Source of the DNA: MedAcidi-G1 sp002713545
GTDB taxonomy: Bacteria > Actinomycetota > Acidimicrobiia > Acidimicrobiales > MedAcidi-G1
Direction of reading: 5' to 3'
DNA: 64,000 bases
Assembly: GCA_964013895.1 (NCBI GenBank)
Contig: CAXGYF010000001.1
Span: forward strand, 177,379 to 241,378
Shown here: positions 43,356-52,747 of the stretch, piece by piece
Numbering within the stretch: position 1 is the first letter of the stretch
Layout of the letters: every line of letters begins with the position of its first letter
Notes under the pieces: model-generated
Database searches by the model: none
Told to the model about the DNA's origin: nothing
Seen by the model: the letters and a program-made list of their open reading frames with translations, nothing else
Translations under genes and position numbers: made by a program

Positions 43356-44438
43356 ATGTTTTTAAGCCAATTGTGGCTAACAAATTTTAGAAATTATGAA
43401 AACGTTCACCTCACTTTTCATGAAGGCACAACCCTAATAACCGGAAACAACGGCAACGGGAAAACAAATCTTCTTGAAGCAATTGCATGGTTCTCGAAAA
43501 CAAAATCTTTTCGTAATACACCAAACGAATCATTAATTTTACAAAATAAAGAAAAAGCAATATTAAGAGCTGAAATTTTACAAAACACAAGAAAAACAAC
43601 ATTAGAAGCTGAGATTAATAATTTTGGAAGAAACCAACTGCAAATTAATGGAAAAAAAGCAAAAAGTAAAAAAGACTTACATGAAAAAATTAAGACAACA
43701 ATTTTTGGACCGGAAGACCTTTCCTTAATTAAAGGAGGGCCAAGTGAAAGAAGAAACTATTTAGATGAGTTGCTTGTTGATTTACATACAAAAAATCAAT
43801 TAATTAAATCTAATTTCGAAAAATGCTTAAAACAAAGAAACACCCTATTGAAACAAGCTAAAGGTAAAACAACAAGTGAAATTGAAACAACACTTGATGT
43901 TTGGGATGAAAAATTTGCTGAAAGCGGACAAGAACTTGCCAACAAAAGAAAAAACCTCTTGGAAGAACTCAAACCGGAAATTGAAAACATCCTAAAACAA
44001 TTTACGAACAACCAGGACACCGTTTCATTCGAATACGAACAACTTTGGGAAAAAGGAAAACTGTTAGAAGCGCTTCAGGCAGAGAGACAAACAGATGTAC
44101 GTAGAGGAATAACAACAATCGGCCCCCACAGAGATGAAATCGCAATAAAAGTAAATGGTCTAGTATCTAAAAGCCATTCGTCTCAAGGTGAACAGCGTTC
44201 TTTAGCTTTAGGTTTAAGACTTAGTGGTCATGAACTTGTTAAAAAAACAACAGGAAGTGAACCAATCGTTCTTTTAGACGATGTTTTTTCAGAGCTTGAT
44301 AATACACGATGTCAAATTCTTATCGAATTACTTCCTAAAGCACAAGCTATTTTAACTACAACAGGAGAGTTGCCAAGTGGTGTAAAACCCGATTATAAAT
44401 ACCACGTGGTGGAAGGAAGTATTAGTAGCAGTGAGTAA
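43356..44438 (+). CDS. recF: DNA replication and repair protein RecF
   Basis: SMC-like ATPase that helps load RecA at gaps with RecO and RecR. 360 residues. Walker A GNNGNGKTN from Gly30, a central coiled region with Lys/Glu-rich sequence, the signature SQGEQRSLALGLRLS near 268, and Walker B PIVLLDDVFSELD near 305. ATG 43356; ends overlapping the DciA gene by 8 bases. Standard actinobacterial order. Confidence 0.95.
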   Translation: MFLSQLWLTNFRNYENVHLTFHEGTTLITGNNGNGKTNLLEAIAWFSKTKSFRNTPNESLILQNKEKAILRAEILQNTRKTTLEAEINNFGRNQLQINGKKAKSKKDLHEKIKTTIFGPEDLSLIKGGPSERRNYLDELLVDLHTKNQLIKSNFEKCLKQRNTLLKQAKGKTTSEIETTLDVWDEKFAESGQELANKRKNLLEELKPEIENILKQFTNNQDTVSFEYEQLWEKGKLLEALQAERQTDVRRGITTIGPHRDEIAIKVNGLVSKSHSSQGEQRSLALGLRLSGHELVKKTTGSEPIVLLDDVFSELDNTRCQILIELLPKAQAILTTTGELPSGVKPDYKYHVVEGSISSSE

Positions 44439-44730
44439 AGACCCCGTTCACCTACGCTCTGTATTAGAACAATTACTTAAAGATTTCGGAACGCCGGATA
44501 TTAAAGTTGTCACCTCTGTTGTTGACCAATGGGAAGAAATTGTTGGACCTGATTTGGCAAAAAAAGTTTCTGCTGTTGCCGTTAGTGGTTCTGAGTTAAT
44601 TGTTCGTGTCGATGACCCCGTTTGGGGAAGTCAAATAAGCTGGTTGGAAAATCAACTTTTAAATAAAATTGAAAGCCTTATCGGAGCAGAAAAAATCACT
44701 TCAATTAGAGTTCGGACTAAAACTAAATAG
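44431..44730 (+). CDS. DUF721 / DciA-like helicase-loading factor
   Basis: DciA-type proteins help load DnaB in bacteria lacking DnaC/DnaI. 99 residues, all DUF721-like: RSVLEQLLKDFG, VVDQWEEIVGPDLAKKVSAVAVSGSELIVRVDDPVWGSQISWLENQLL. GTG start at 44431 inside the recF end. Short for DciA (many are 150-190): it carries only the KH-like part. No dnaC or dnaI was seen here, which fits a DciA role. Confidence 0.88.
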   Translation: MSKDPVHLRSVLEQLLKDFGTPDIKVVTSVVDQWEEIVGPDLAKKVSAVAVSGSELIVRVDDPVWGSQISWLENQLLNKIESLIGAEKITSIRVRTKTK

Positions 44731-44770
44731 TTAACTTAAAAATGAATAATTAAAAGTTTTTGATGCTCTT

Positions 44771-44804
44771 TTGACACCCTAAAACACTCCATAAATGCTA
44801 TGAT
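44771..44804 (+). promoter_or_regulatory. Candidate gyrB promoter
   Basis: TTGACA at 44771-44776 and TATGAT at 44799-44804, the latter preceded by TGC to make an extended -10. The 22-base spacer is longer than ideal, so the extended -10 may act largely alone. It lies 93 bases before the gyrB ATG in a 166-base gap; no clear ribosome binding site precedes that ATG. Confidence 0.4.
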
Positions 44805-44896
44805 GGTCAAGTTGTGTTATTACCCTCTGACCTGCGGTTTTATCTTAAAAAACGCATTATTTTCCAAGTAAAAACGATTCTTGTAAACGGTTTTAA

Positions 44897-46831
44897 ATGA
44901 GTAGTTCAGAAAATACTTATAATGCATCTCAAATAACTGTTTTAGAGGGCCTAGAAGCAGTTCGTAAACGCCCCGGAATGTACATAGGATCAACAGGACC
45001 CTCGGGGCTCCACCACTTAGTTTGGGAAGTAGTCGACAATTCAGTAGATGAAGCAATGGCGGGTTACTGCTCAGAAATCACAGTAAAAATACTGTCTGAC
45101 GGGGGTTGCCAGGTTAGTGACGATGGAAGAGGCATTCCTGTAGGAAAACATCATCAAGAAGAAGATATGTCTGCAGCTGAAGTTGTTTTTACGAAACTTC
45201 ACGCCGGGGGAAAATTTGGCGGCGATGGTTATAAAGTTTCCGGGGGTCTTCATGGTGTGGGAATTTCTGTAGTTAATGCCCTTTCTTCAAAAGTAGAAGT
45301 TGAAATTGACCGGGATGACAAACGGCACTACATGGATTTTTCTTCGGGTGGGAACTTAGTTACAAAGCTTTATGAAACAGGGGAAGCTCCAAATAGTAGA
45401 ACTGGAACAACTGTAAGGTTTTGGCCCGATTCTGAAATATTTGAAGAAACAAACTTTCGTGCACAAACTCTTTTAGAGAGATTTCAAATGATGGCTTTTT
45501 TAAATAAGAGTTTAAAAATAACTTTTTCTGATTTGCGGGACGATGCTATAAACAAAGAAGAAGTTGTTTACAAATATGACGGCGGGATTAAAGACTTCGT
45601 TGAACATGTGAACGCGAGCAAGGAATCACTTTTTGCAAAAGTTGGTTTTTTTGATGCACAAGAAGAAGAACAAGAAGTTGAAATTGCTTTTCAATGGAAT
45701 ACAGGCTTTAACACAGATGGACTTCATTCTTTTGCTAATGGAATTAACACAATTGAAGGCGGAATGCATGAAGAAGGATTTAGAACTGCTTTAACTGGTG
45801 TTATGAACCGATATGCAAAAAAGAGGGGATTAATCAAAGATAAAGATGACAACTTGCAAGGTGAAGATATACGTGAGGGACTTACCGCGATTATTAGTGT
45901 TCGTTTAGGCGAGCCACAGTTTGAAGGACAAACAAAATCTAAATTAGGAAACGTAGACATTCGTTCATTAGTCCAAAAAACGACAAATGAAAAACTTTCA
46001 GACTGGCTTGAAGAACATCCAGCGGAAGCAAAAATTATTCTACAAAAAGCAATTAATGCACAACGTGCTCGTTTAGCAGCTCAGGATGCAAGACGCTCGG
46101 CAAGACGTAAATCTGCTCTAGATGGTGCCGGAATGCCTGAAAAGTTAAAAGACTGTTCTTCGAGAGACCCCAGAGAATCAGAATTGTTTATTGTTGAAGG
46201 CGATTCTGCAGGCGGTTCTGCCATTCAGGCTAGAGACCCAAGAACAATGGCCATTTTGCCACTTAGAGGAAAAATATTGAATGTTGAGAGAGCACGTGCT
46301 GATCGGATGTTAAAAAATTTAGAAATTCAAACTTTGATTCAAGCATTGGGTGCGGGTTTTGGAGACGATGAGTTTGATTTGGAAAAAATCCGTTATCACA
46401 AAGTCATTCTTCTGTGTGACGCAGATGTTGATGGAAGTCATATAAGAACACTTCTTTTAACTTTCTTTTACCGAAAAATGAAACCTTTAGTTGACGCCGG
46501 GCATATCTTTATTGCTCAGCCACCTTTATTTTCAACAGTTGTAGGTAAAGAAAAAATTTATTTAAAAGATGAAAACGCGAAAACAAATTTTTTAAATGAA
46601 AAACCAGAACATAAAAAAGAATTTCAACGTCTAAAAGGTTTAGGGGAAATGGATTTTGATGAACTTTGGGATACCACAATGGATCCCACCAGAAGAAGCC
46701 TTTTACAAGTAACAGTTGAAATGGGCGCTGTGGCAGACGAAGTTTTTTCAACACTAATGGGAGAAGATGTTGATAGTAGAAAAAAGTTTATACAAACAAA
46801 TGCTCGCGACGTTCGTTTTCTTGATATCTAA
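44897..46831 (+). CDS. gyrB: DNA gyrase subunit B
   Basis: ATPase subunit of gyrase, introduces negative supercoils. 644 residues. GHKL ATPase motifs: VWEVVDNSVDEAMAGY near 39, DDGRGIPV near 75, GGLHGVGISVVNAL near 116; transducer; TOPRIM with EGDSAGGSA from Glu434 and DADVDGSHIRTLLLTFFYR near 513; C-terminal LWDTTMDPTRRSLLQV favours GyrB over ParE. Its stop overlaps the gyrA ATG (TAATG). Confidence 0.97.
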   Translation: MSSSENTYNASQITVLEGLEAVRKRPGMYIGSTGPSGLHHLVWEVVDNSVDEAMAGYCSEITVKILSDGGCQVSDDGRGIPVGKHHQEEDMSAAEVVFTKLHAGGKFGGDGYKVSGGLHGVGISVVNALSSKVEVEIDRDDKRHYMDFSSGGNLVTKLYETGEAPNSRTGTTVRFWPDSEIFEETNFRAQTLLERFQMMAFLNKSLKITFSDLRDDAINKEEVVYKYDGGIKDFVEHVNASKESLFAKVGFFDAQEEEQEVEIAFQWNTGFNTDGLHSFANGINTIEGGMHEEGFRTALTGVMNRYAKKRGLIKDKDDNLQGEDIREGLTAIISVRLGEPQFEGQTKSKLGNVDIRSLVQKTTNEKLSDWLEEHPAEAKIILQKAINAQRARLAAQDARRSARRKSALDGAGMPEKLKDCSSRDPRESELFIVEGDSAGGSAIQARDPRTMAILPLRGKILNVERARADRMLKNLEIQTLIQALGAGFGDDEFDLEKIRYHKVILLCDADVDGSHIRTLLLTFFYRKMKPLVDAGHIFIAQPPLFSTVVGKEKIYLKDENAKTNFLNEKPEHKKEFQRLKGLGEMDFDELWDTTMDPTRRSLLQVTVEMGAVADEVFSTLMGEDVDSRKKFIQTNARDVRFLDI

Positions 46832-49302
46832 TGTCTGACGAAACTAATGACGAAAAGCAAGTCGTAGACGAAGACTCTTTGCTCGGTTCAATTCAACCAA
46901 TTGCAATTCAAGAAGAAATGGAACAATCTTTTCTTGACTACGCAATGTCGGTAATTGTTGCGCGAGCTTTACCTGATGCTAGAGATGGCCTAAAGCCCGT
47001 ACACAGAAGAATTTTATGGGGTATGTATGATCTTGGTGCAAGACCTGATCGACCAACAATAAAGTGCGCGCGTGTTACAGGCGAAGTAATGGGTAAATAT
47101 CATCCACACGGCGATTCAGCAATATACGACTCTTTGGTAAGAATGGGACAAGCATTCAGTCTTAGGGACCCTTTAATTGAGGCAAAAGGAAACTTTGGTT
47201 ATTCTCCAGACGATTCTCCTGCCGCTCCGCGGTATACAGAGTGCAGGCTTGATCAAAGAGCAATTGCATTACTTGACGGAATAGATGAAAACACTGTTGA
47301 TTTTATTGACAATTATTCAGGTGAGTTTAGAGAACCGGAAGTTTTACCGGCAAGACTTCCTAATCTCTTAATTAATGGTTGCCAAGGAATTGCAGTTGGC
47401 ATGGCAACAAATATCCCTACTCACAATTTGGCTGAATGTATAGATGCAACGGTTTATCTTCTTGATAATCCCCAAGCAACCATTAAAGAATTAATTGAGA
47501 TTATTCCTGGACCAGATTTTCCAACAGGGGCTCTGATACTTGGCAAAAGTGGTATTAAAGACGCTTATTCAACCGGACGTGGGTCAATTCGTATGAGAGC
47601 TAGAACTGATATTGAAGAAAACGGTAGGACTAATCGAATCGTTGTGAGTGAACTTCCATATCAGGCCAGCCCTAATCTAATAATGTCGAAAATTAGGGAT
47701 CTTGTTGATGCACGAGAGATAGAAGGAATAGCCGACATTAATGATGAGTCTGCGAAAGGTGTAGTTCGGATTGTTATTACTCTTAAAAAAGATGCACCAG
47801 CGTTAGTGATACTAAACAATTTGTACAAACGAACACCTTTACAAACAACATTTTCTGTAAACGCTGTGGCGCTGGTTGATGGAGTTCCCAGAACACTAAA
47901 CCTTTTTGAGCTTTTACAGGCTTATATAGATCATCAAATTGTTGTTATAAGAAGAAGAAGTGAACACCGTCTTTCTAAAGCAAAAGACGAAGCTCATATT
48001 ACTGAGGGTTTAATTAAGGCGTTAGATCGGATCGACGATGTGATTGCTTTGATTCGAGAATCGGCAGATCGCTCCGAGGCTAGAACTGGTTTAATGGCAG
48101 AAGAGTATGGGTTTACTGAAATTCAAGCAAACCATATTTTAGACATGCAGTTAGTAAGACTTACGCGACTTGGTAAAAGTACTCTTCAAGAAAGAATGCA
48201 GGAATTAGCATTAATAATTAATGATTTGGAATCGATTCTTGCAGACGAGGCAAAAATCAAAGGAGTTATAAAAGAAGAAATACTTGAATTGAAAGAAAAA
48301 TTTTCAACACCGCGGCGAACAGAATTTATACCTGATCCAGGTGAACTCGATATTGAAGACCTTATTGATGACGAAGAGCTAATTTTTGCTATGACATCGG
48401 CCGGCTATGTAAAAACAATGGCTTTATCTGACTTCAATGCGCAAGGGCGCGGAGGTAAGGGAGTAACTGGAGCGAAGCTAAAAGACGAAGATGCTTTGTC
48501 TCATATGATTCATACAACAGCACATGCGTATTTATTGTTTTTTTCTAATAAAGGGAAGGTTTACAGACTAAAAGCACATGAAATTCCATCTGCTAGTCGT
48601 ACAGCACGAGGAACATCAATTGTAAATTTATTACCTCTCAATCCGGATGAAAAAATTCAAGCAGTTGTTGATACACGAGATTATGAAACCAATAGATTTT
48701 TATTTTTTGCAACGAAAAATGGGAGAGTAAAGAAAACACTATTTACTGCTTATGACTCTTCTTTAAAAGCAGGTCTTATTGCAATAAAGTTAAACGAAGG
48801 TGATGAATTGGTGAGTGTTGTACCTACGAATGGTTCCGATCACATCTTTTTAGTTTCATCTTTTGGTCAGACATTGAGAATAGACGAAGAAAATATAAGA
48901 CCTATGGGGAGAACTGCAGCGGGAGTAAACGGAATGAAATTCAGAGTTGACGACCATCTTGTTTCTTGTGCTGTTTCTGAGGAAAAAGCGCTGTTGCTTC
49001 ATTTAACAACAGAAGGATTTGGCAAACGTACTGAAATTGAAGAATTTGCTGTAAAAGGAAGAGGCGGTTTAGGTGTTAGAGGAATTAAAACCACTGAAAG
49101 TAGAGGAACTGTAGCTGGATCGCTAATAGTAAAAGATGATGACGATATTCTCGCTGTTACATCAAGTGGAAAAATTATAAGGCTAGGAGTTTCAGAAATT
49201 TCAATTCAGGGCAGAGACGCTACCGGAGTGCGAGTGATGTCACCTGGAGAAGGTGAAATAATCACCGCAGTCTCACCTGCCCCGACAGACACAGAAGTTT
49301 AA
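46831..49302 (+). CDS. gyrA: DNA gyrase subunit A
   Basis: DNA-cleaving subunit of gyrase. 823 residues. LDYAMSVIVARALPDARDGLKPVHRRILWGM near 32 and the catalytic Tyr135 in APRYTECRL. The quinolone-determining region reads HPHGDSAIYDSLVRMGQ, with serine and aspartate at the usual positions. The C-terminal beta-pinwheel holds the GyrA box QGRGGKG. Coupled to gyrB by a 1-base overlap. Confidence 0.97.
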   Translation: MSDETNDEKQVVDEDSLLGSIQPIAIQEEMEQSFLDYAMSVIVARALPDARDGLKPVHRRILWGMYDLGARPDRPTIKCARVTGEVMGKYHPHGDSAIYDSLVRMGQAFSLRDPLIEAKGNFGYSPDDSPAAPRYTECRLDQRAIALLDGIDENTVDFIDNYSGEFREPEVLPARLPNLLINGCQGIAVGMATNIPTHNLAECIDATVYLLDNPQATIKELIEIIPGPDFPTGALILGKSGIKDAYSTGRGSIRMRARTDIEENGRTNRIVVSELPYQASPNLIMSKIRDLVDAREIEGIADINDESAKGVVRIVITLKKDAPALVILNNLYKRTPLQTTFSVNAVALVDGVPRTLNLFELLQAYIDHQIVVIRRRSEHRLSKAKDEAHITEGLIKALDRIDDVIALIRESADRSEARTGLMAEEYGFTEIQANHILDMQLVRLTRLGKSTLQERMQELALIINDLESILADEAKIKGVIKEEILELKEKFSTPRRTEFIPDPGELDIEDLIDDEELIFAMTSAGYVKTMALSDFNAQGRGGKGVTGAKLKDEDALSHMIHTTAHAYLLFFSNKGKVYRLKAHEIPSASRTARGTSIVNLLPLNPDEKIQAVVDTRDYETNRFLFFATKNGRVKKTLFTAYDSSLKAGLIAIKLNEGDELVSVVPTNGSDHIFLVSSFGQTLRIDEENIRPMGRTAAGVNGMKFRVDDHLVSCAVSEEKALLLHLTTEGFGKRTEIEEFAVKGRGGLGVRGIKTTESRGTVAGSLIVKDDDDILAVTSSGKIIRLGVSEISIQGRDATGVRVMSPGEGEIITAVSPAPTDTEV

Positions 49303-49372
49303 AAAGTGGCTGAAAAATTGTTTATGTTTGAAGCGACAAGTTTGACTGTCGCTGGACTTCTAAACTGTAACT

Positions 49373-50044
49373 GTGAGTGAAAACGAAGACGATTTTTTCG
49401 AGAAAAGTGAAAGTAAAGATTCGCCTGTTCAAACTATGACCACCCGGTTTAAAAAATTAGTTGGTAGGTCTGACGAACCTGAAAAAACCAGAGAATCGTC
49501 GATAGTAAAACAGCCAGAAGAAATTATTTGGGATTCTGAAAAAACTTCGTCACGCGGCAAATTAAAACTTTGGAATTCAATTAAGGAAAGAGAATACAAA
49601 TCTAAAGATAATAAATCTGGTTATAGAGTTCGAAAAGTAAGAAGAGTTTTGCGCCACATTGAGCCTTGGTCTGCGTTAAAAGTTGGATTGATTTTTTATA
49701 CATGCATTTGGGGTTTGTCAACGATAGCTGTGAGAATTTTATGGAATACCGCAGAGGATGCTGGAACAATAGAGAAAGTTGAGTCTTTCATTGAAGATCT
49801 TTTTGCACTTGAAGTGTTTGAATTTGATTCTGAACAAATATTAAGGATTTTCTTTTTAGGCGGTCTTATTTTGGTAGTTGGTGGGACAGCTATAACAGTT
49901 GTTCTGGTTGTTTTATTCAATTTGATTAGTGATCTCACTGGCGGAGTTAGATTCACAATGATTGAAGAAGAAACAGCAGTTCGTCGAAGGAAACTTAAAT
50001 CAAATAACAATATTTATGAAGAAGAAAAAAATCTGCCCACATGA
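49373..50044 (+). CDS. DUF3566 transmembrane protein
   Basis: 223 residues. The N-terminal 90 are polar and Lys/Glu/Ser-rich, probably disordered. From VRRVLRHIEPWSALKVGLIFYTCIWGLSTIAVRILW a DUF3566 domain with two membrane segments (about 103-125 and 160-190) follows, ending FNLISDLTGGVRFTMIEEE. This family sits directly after gyrA in actinobacteria. Role not established; membrane association with gyrase or division is speculative. GTG start. Confidence 0.88.
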   Translation: MSENEDDFFEKSESKDSPVQTMTTRFKKLVGRSDEPEKTRESSIVKQPEEIIWDSEKTSSRGKLKLWNSIKEREYKSKDNKSGYRVRKVRRVLRHIEPWSALKVGLIFYTCIWGLSTIAVRILWNTAEDAGTIEKVESFIEDLFALEVFEFDSEQILRIFFLGGLILVVGGTAITVVLVVLFNLISDLTGGVRFTMIEEETAVRRRKLKSNNNIYEEEKNLPT

Positions 50045-50102
50045 TGCGTAACACAGTTTTTAACTCTTAAAGTTAAACACTTAAGATTTGCATTTACTTC
50101 TA

Positions 50103-50177
<75 letters not shown>

Positions 50178-50180
50178 CGT

Positions 50181-50318
50181 ATGAATATATTAAGGCGTGC
50201 TTTAGCAGCAATAATGACTGCAGCGGCAGTTGCTGGGGCTCTTAGTTTTCAGAAAGAACCTGGTGTTGAAAAAAGAACAGGTGGATGGAAAAAACTTTCT
50301 AATTTTGGTATTGAATAG
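50181..50318 (+). CDS. 45-residue membrane-type protein, DLW-39-like by position
   Basis: ATG 50181, only 3 bases after tRNA-Ile, stop overlapping the next gene's GTG by one base. The protein starts MNILRRALAAIMTAAAVAGA, a basic start plus one membrane helix, and ends with a short polar tail rich in Lys, Gly and Trp. Actinobacteria have a DLW-39 family protein at exactly this place; the ending differs from the classical DLW motif, so homology is only inferred. Confidence 0.55.
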   Translation: MNILRRALAAIMTAAAVAGALSFQKEPGVEKRTGGWKKLSNFGIE

Positions 50319-51313
50319 TGCGCGCACTTGTTATAGGCGCAGGTGCTGTGGGAACTAAGGTTGCACAGCAACTTTTATCATCAAATGCTGTTGACAAAAT
50401 AATTCTCAGGGACACTTCATCAGAGAAACTGGTATTAGCTTCAAAGAATCTTGGTAGTCGTGTAGAAGTTGAACATTTTCCGTTTTCTCAAAATATGGAT
50501 GCGGATGTTGTAGTTGTAGCATCACCTGAAGGTACGCAGTTAGAAGAAGTTAAGAACGCAATTACTTTAAAGCGACCAACAGTTGTTGTTTCAGACGGTT
50601 TATCTGAAACGGTTTCTATATTAAATTTAGGAAAAGAAGCTTCTGAGTTTGGGGTTCCCGTAGTAGTAGGAACAGGATTTGCACCAGGGCTGAGTTGTGT
50701 TTTGGCTGCTTATGGTAAAACTTTCCTTAACGAAACTGAAGAAATTCATGTTTCTAAAATGGGGACTGGCGGTCCTGCTTGTGCTTTAGTTCATCATCGT
50801 GCTTTAAGTAGGATGTCTTTCGGTTGGCGTGAGAATAAATGGGATAAAAGACTGGGGGGATCTGGTCGAGAGCTTTTGTGGTTTCCAGAACCTGTAGGAC
50901 CGCAAGATTGTTATCATGCCGCATTGTCTGATCCGATGCTTTTACATAACGCTTTTCCAGGAGTAGCGAGAATTTCAGCGAAAATGGCTGCAACACGACG
51001 TGATAGGTTTACAGCTTTTTTTCCAATGTTGACTCCGCCTCATAATGAAGGGGGAATTGGAGCAATAAGAGTTGAAGTAAGGGGGAGCAAAAATGGTGTT
51101 CAAGAAAATATTGTTTTAGGGGTTTCTGAATATCCAGCTCTAGCTGCGGCATCTGTTACAGCATTAACTACAGAGTATCTTTTAAAGCATAAAATTAGTT
51201 TGAATCATATGTCTACACTTGCGTTACTAGTAGAACCATCTGAATTTCTTTCTGATTTGGCTGCAAGAAGTATTGTTGTGGAAATTTTTGAAGGCGATAG
51301 AACAACGGTTTAG
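50318..51313 (+). CDS. Saccharopine dehydrogenase-like NAD(P)-binding protein
   Basis: 331 residues. N-terminal Rossmann domain with ALVIGAGAVGTKVAQQLL near residue 3 and VVVVASPEGTQ near 64, followed by a GTGFAPGLSCVLAAYGKTFL segment and a C-terminal dimerisation region with VSKMGTGGPACA. This pattern is that of homospermidine or saccharopine-type dehydrogenases. Substrate unknown; no lysine-pathway neighbours. GTG start overlaps the preceding small gene's stop. Confidence 0.75.
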   Translation: MRALVIGAGAVGTKVAQQLLSSNAVDKIILRDTSSEKLVLASKNLGSRVEVEHFPFSQNMDADVVVVASPEGTQLEEVKNAITLKRPTVVVSDGLSETVSILNLGKEASEFGVPVVVGTGFAPGLSCVLAAYGKTFLNETEEIHVSKMGTGGPACALVHHRALSRMSFGWRENKWDKRLGGSGRELLWFPEPVGPQDCYHAALSDPMLLHNAFPGVARISAKMAATRRDRFTAFFPMLTPPHNEGGIGAIRVEVRGSKNGVQENIVLGVSEYPALAAASVTALTTEYLLKHKISLNHMSTLALLVEPSEFLSDLAARSIVVEIFEGDRTTV

Positions 51314-51321
51314 AAAAAATT

Positions 51322-51900
51322 ATGAACATACTAAAAAAACAATGCACAGTTATTGCTTTACTGGGAGTACTTTTTTCTGCTGCACTTATTTCTTGCAGTA
51401 GTGGGGAAAGTGAACCTGTAGAAGTTTCAACGGAAGAAATGTTGGAAGAAGTTGAATATCTTGTAATAACTTCACGTGAACATACTGATGAAAATGTTGA
51501 TTACCCGACAATTCCTCCTGCTGGGGGAAACCATTTAGGCATATGGCATACATGCGGAATTTATAAAGTCGAATTATTAGATGAAGCGGCAGTTCACTCT
51601 CTGGAGCATGGGGCTGTATGGGTTACTTATAAACCTGAAATTGCAAAAGAAGAAATCATTAAACTGACAACAATGCTTTCAAGCAGATCAAAAATTTTGC
51701 TTTCACCACACCCCGAGCAAATTTCTCCAATAGTAGCAACTGCATGGGGTAGACGATTAGAGATAGAAAGTTCAAACGATCTTCGACTCGAAAAATTTGT
51801 CGATTTTTTCGTAGACGGGGAAGCTGCGCCGGAAGCAGGAATAACTTGTGACCGGGGAATAGGTAGACCGCCGAACGACCCTTACGTGCTCAATCGTTAA
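51322..51900 (+). CDS. DUF3105 lipoprotein
   Basis: 192 residues. Signal peptide with lipobox LISC (lipidated Cys25), basic start and hydrophobic core. DUF3105 motifs follow: YPTIPPAGGNHLGIWHTCGIY near 61 and AVHSLEHGAVWVTYKPE near 92 with conserved histidines and cysteines suggesting a metal site or disulfide. Extracytoplasmic. It begins 8 bases after the dehydrogenase gene and overlaps the convergent phosphatase gene by 11 bases. Role unknown. Confidence 0.85.
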   Translation: MNILKKQCTVIALLGVLFSAALISCSSGESEPVEVSTEEMLEEVEYLVITSREHTDENVDYPTIPPAGGNHLGIWHTCGIYKVELLDEAAVHSLEHGAVWVTYKPEIAKEEIIKLTTMLSSRSKILLSPHPEQISPIVATAWGRRLEIESSNDLRLEKFVDFFVDGEAAPEAGITCDRGIGRPPNDPYVLNR

Positions 51901-52681
51901 CCAAGTCAATTAAAAGAGGATGAAGTGTAGGATTTGAAGCCAATGCATTTCCTCCATTAGCAGTTTCAATATTTTTGAAATCGGTAAAAATACCTCCCGC
52001 TTCAGGAATAATCGTCAGCATTGGAGCGACATCCCACGGGTTAACAATTGGGTCAACCATGGCGTCAACACGACCAGTCGCTACTAGGGCATAACCATAA
52101 GCATCACCCCATGTCCTGACTGTGGTTTTAGATTCTGACAAAGATTCAAAAAAAGATAAAGAATTCCAATAATCGACACCACTTGTCACGACACAACAAC
52201 CATCAAGAGTTTCATTGTTGGAAACACACACTTTTTTGCCATCAGCGAAACACCCCAAACCTCGTCCCGCCCAAATACATTCATCAATACCGGGAAGATT
52301 TATAACTCCTACCGCAGAACCATGCTCATCTTCAAAAGCAACAAGATTGGCGAATAAAGGAACGCCGTTAATAAAAGACTGAGTTCCATCTATTGGGTCC
52401 AAAATCCATGTTCGACCCGAAGAGCCAAACAAGTTTTCTTCTTCTTCCCCGATGATTGAATCTTCAGGAAAAGAAGCCGAGATTCTTTCCCTGAGTAAAC
52501 GTTCAGCACCTCTATCAGCTTCAGTAACAGGTGAACCGTCTGATTTTTTAATGATTTCTAGATTTAAGTCTTTGAAAAGAGAAAGTGTTAGCTCGCCAGC
52601 TTCTTTAGCTATTGATACAGCGAAATCAAGTAATTTTTGTTCTACATTGAAACTTTCGCCTGAAAGATTTTCCATAAACAC
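51890..52681 (-). CDS. Inositol monophosphatase-family phosphatase (HisN-type candidate)
   Basis: Mg-dependent phosphatase of the inositol monophosphatase / FBPase superfamily, 263 residues. Motif A: EEEENLFGSSGRTWILDPIDGTQSFI near 79-107, with the metal-binding Asp pair. Motif B: NPWDVAPMLTIIPEAGG near 219. Substrate could be histidinol-phosphate (HisN, common in actinobacteria) or inositol-phosphate; neighbours do not decide. Start is GTG 52681, with ATG 52675 two codons on. Convergent with DUF3105. Confidence 0.85.
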   Translation of the reverse strand: MFMENLSGESFNVEQKLLDFAVSIAKEAGELTLSLFKDLNLEIIKKSDGSPVTEADRGAERLLRERISASFPEDSIIGEEEENLFGSSGRTWILDPIDGTQSFINGVPLFANLVAFEDEHGSAVGVINLPGIDECIWAGRGLGCFADGKKVCVSNNETLDGCCVVTSGVDYWNSLSFFESLSESKTTVRTWGDAYGYALVATGRVDAMVDPIVNPWDVAPMLTIIPEAGGIFTDFKNIETANGGNALASNPTLHPLLIDLVND

Positions 52682-52747
52682 AGTTTACGAAGTGTTCTAA
52701 GTGAGATTTGTTTATTAAAAAAACAAACTGCCGAGTACTGTGTTGGG

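Noticed and set aside
51471..51480. TTCACGTGAA, the core of parS, inside the DUF3105 gene
   Set aside because: Only the central 10 bases match; flanking bases do not follow TGTT...AACA, and it is within coding sequence.
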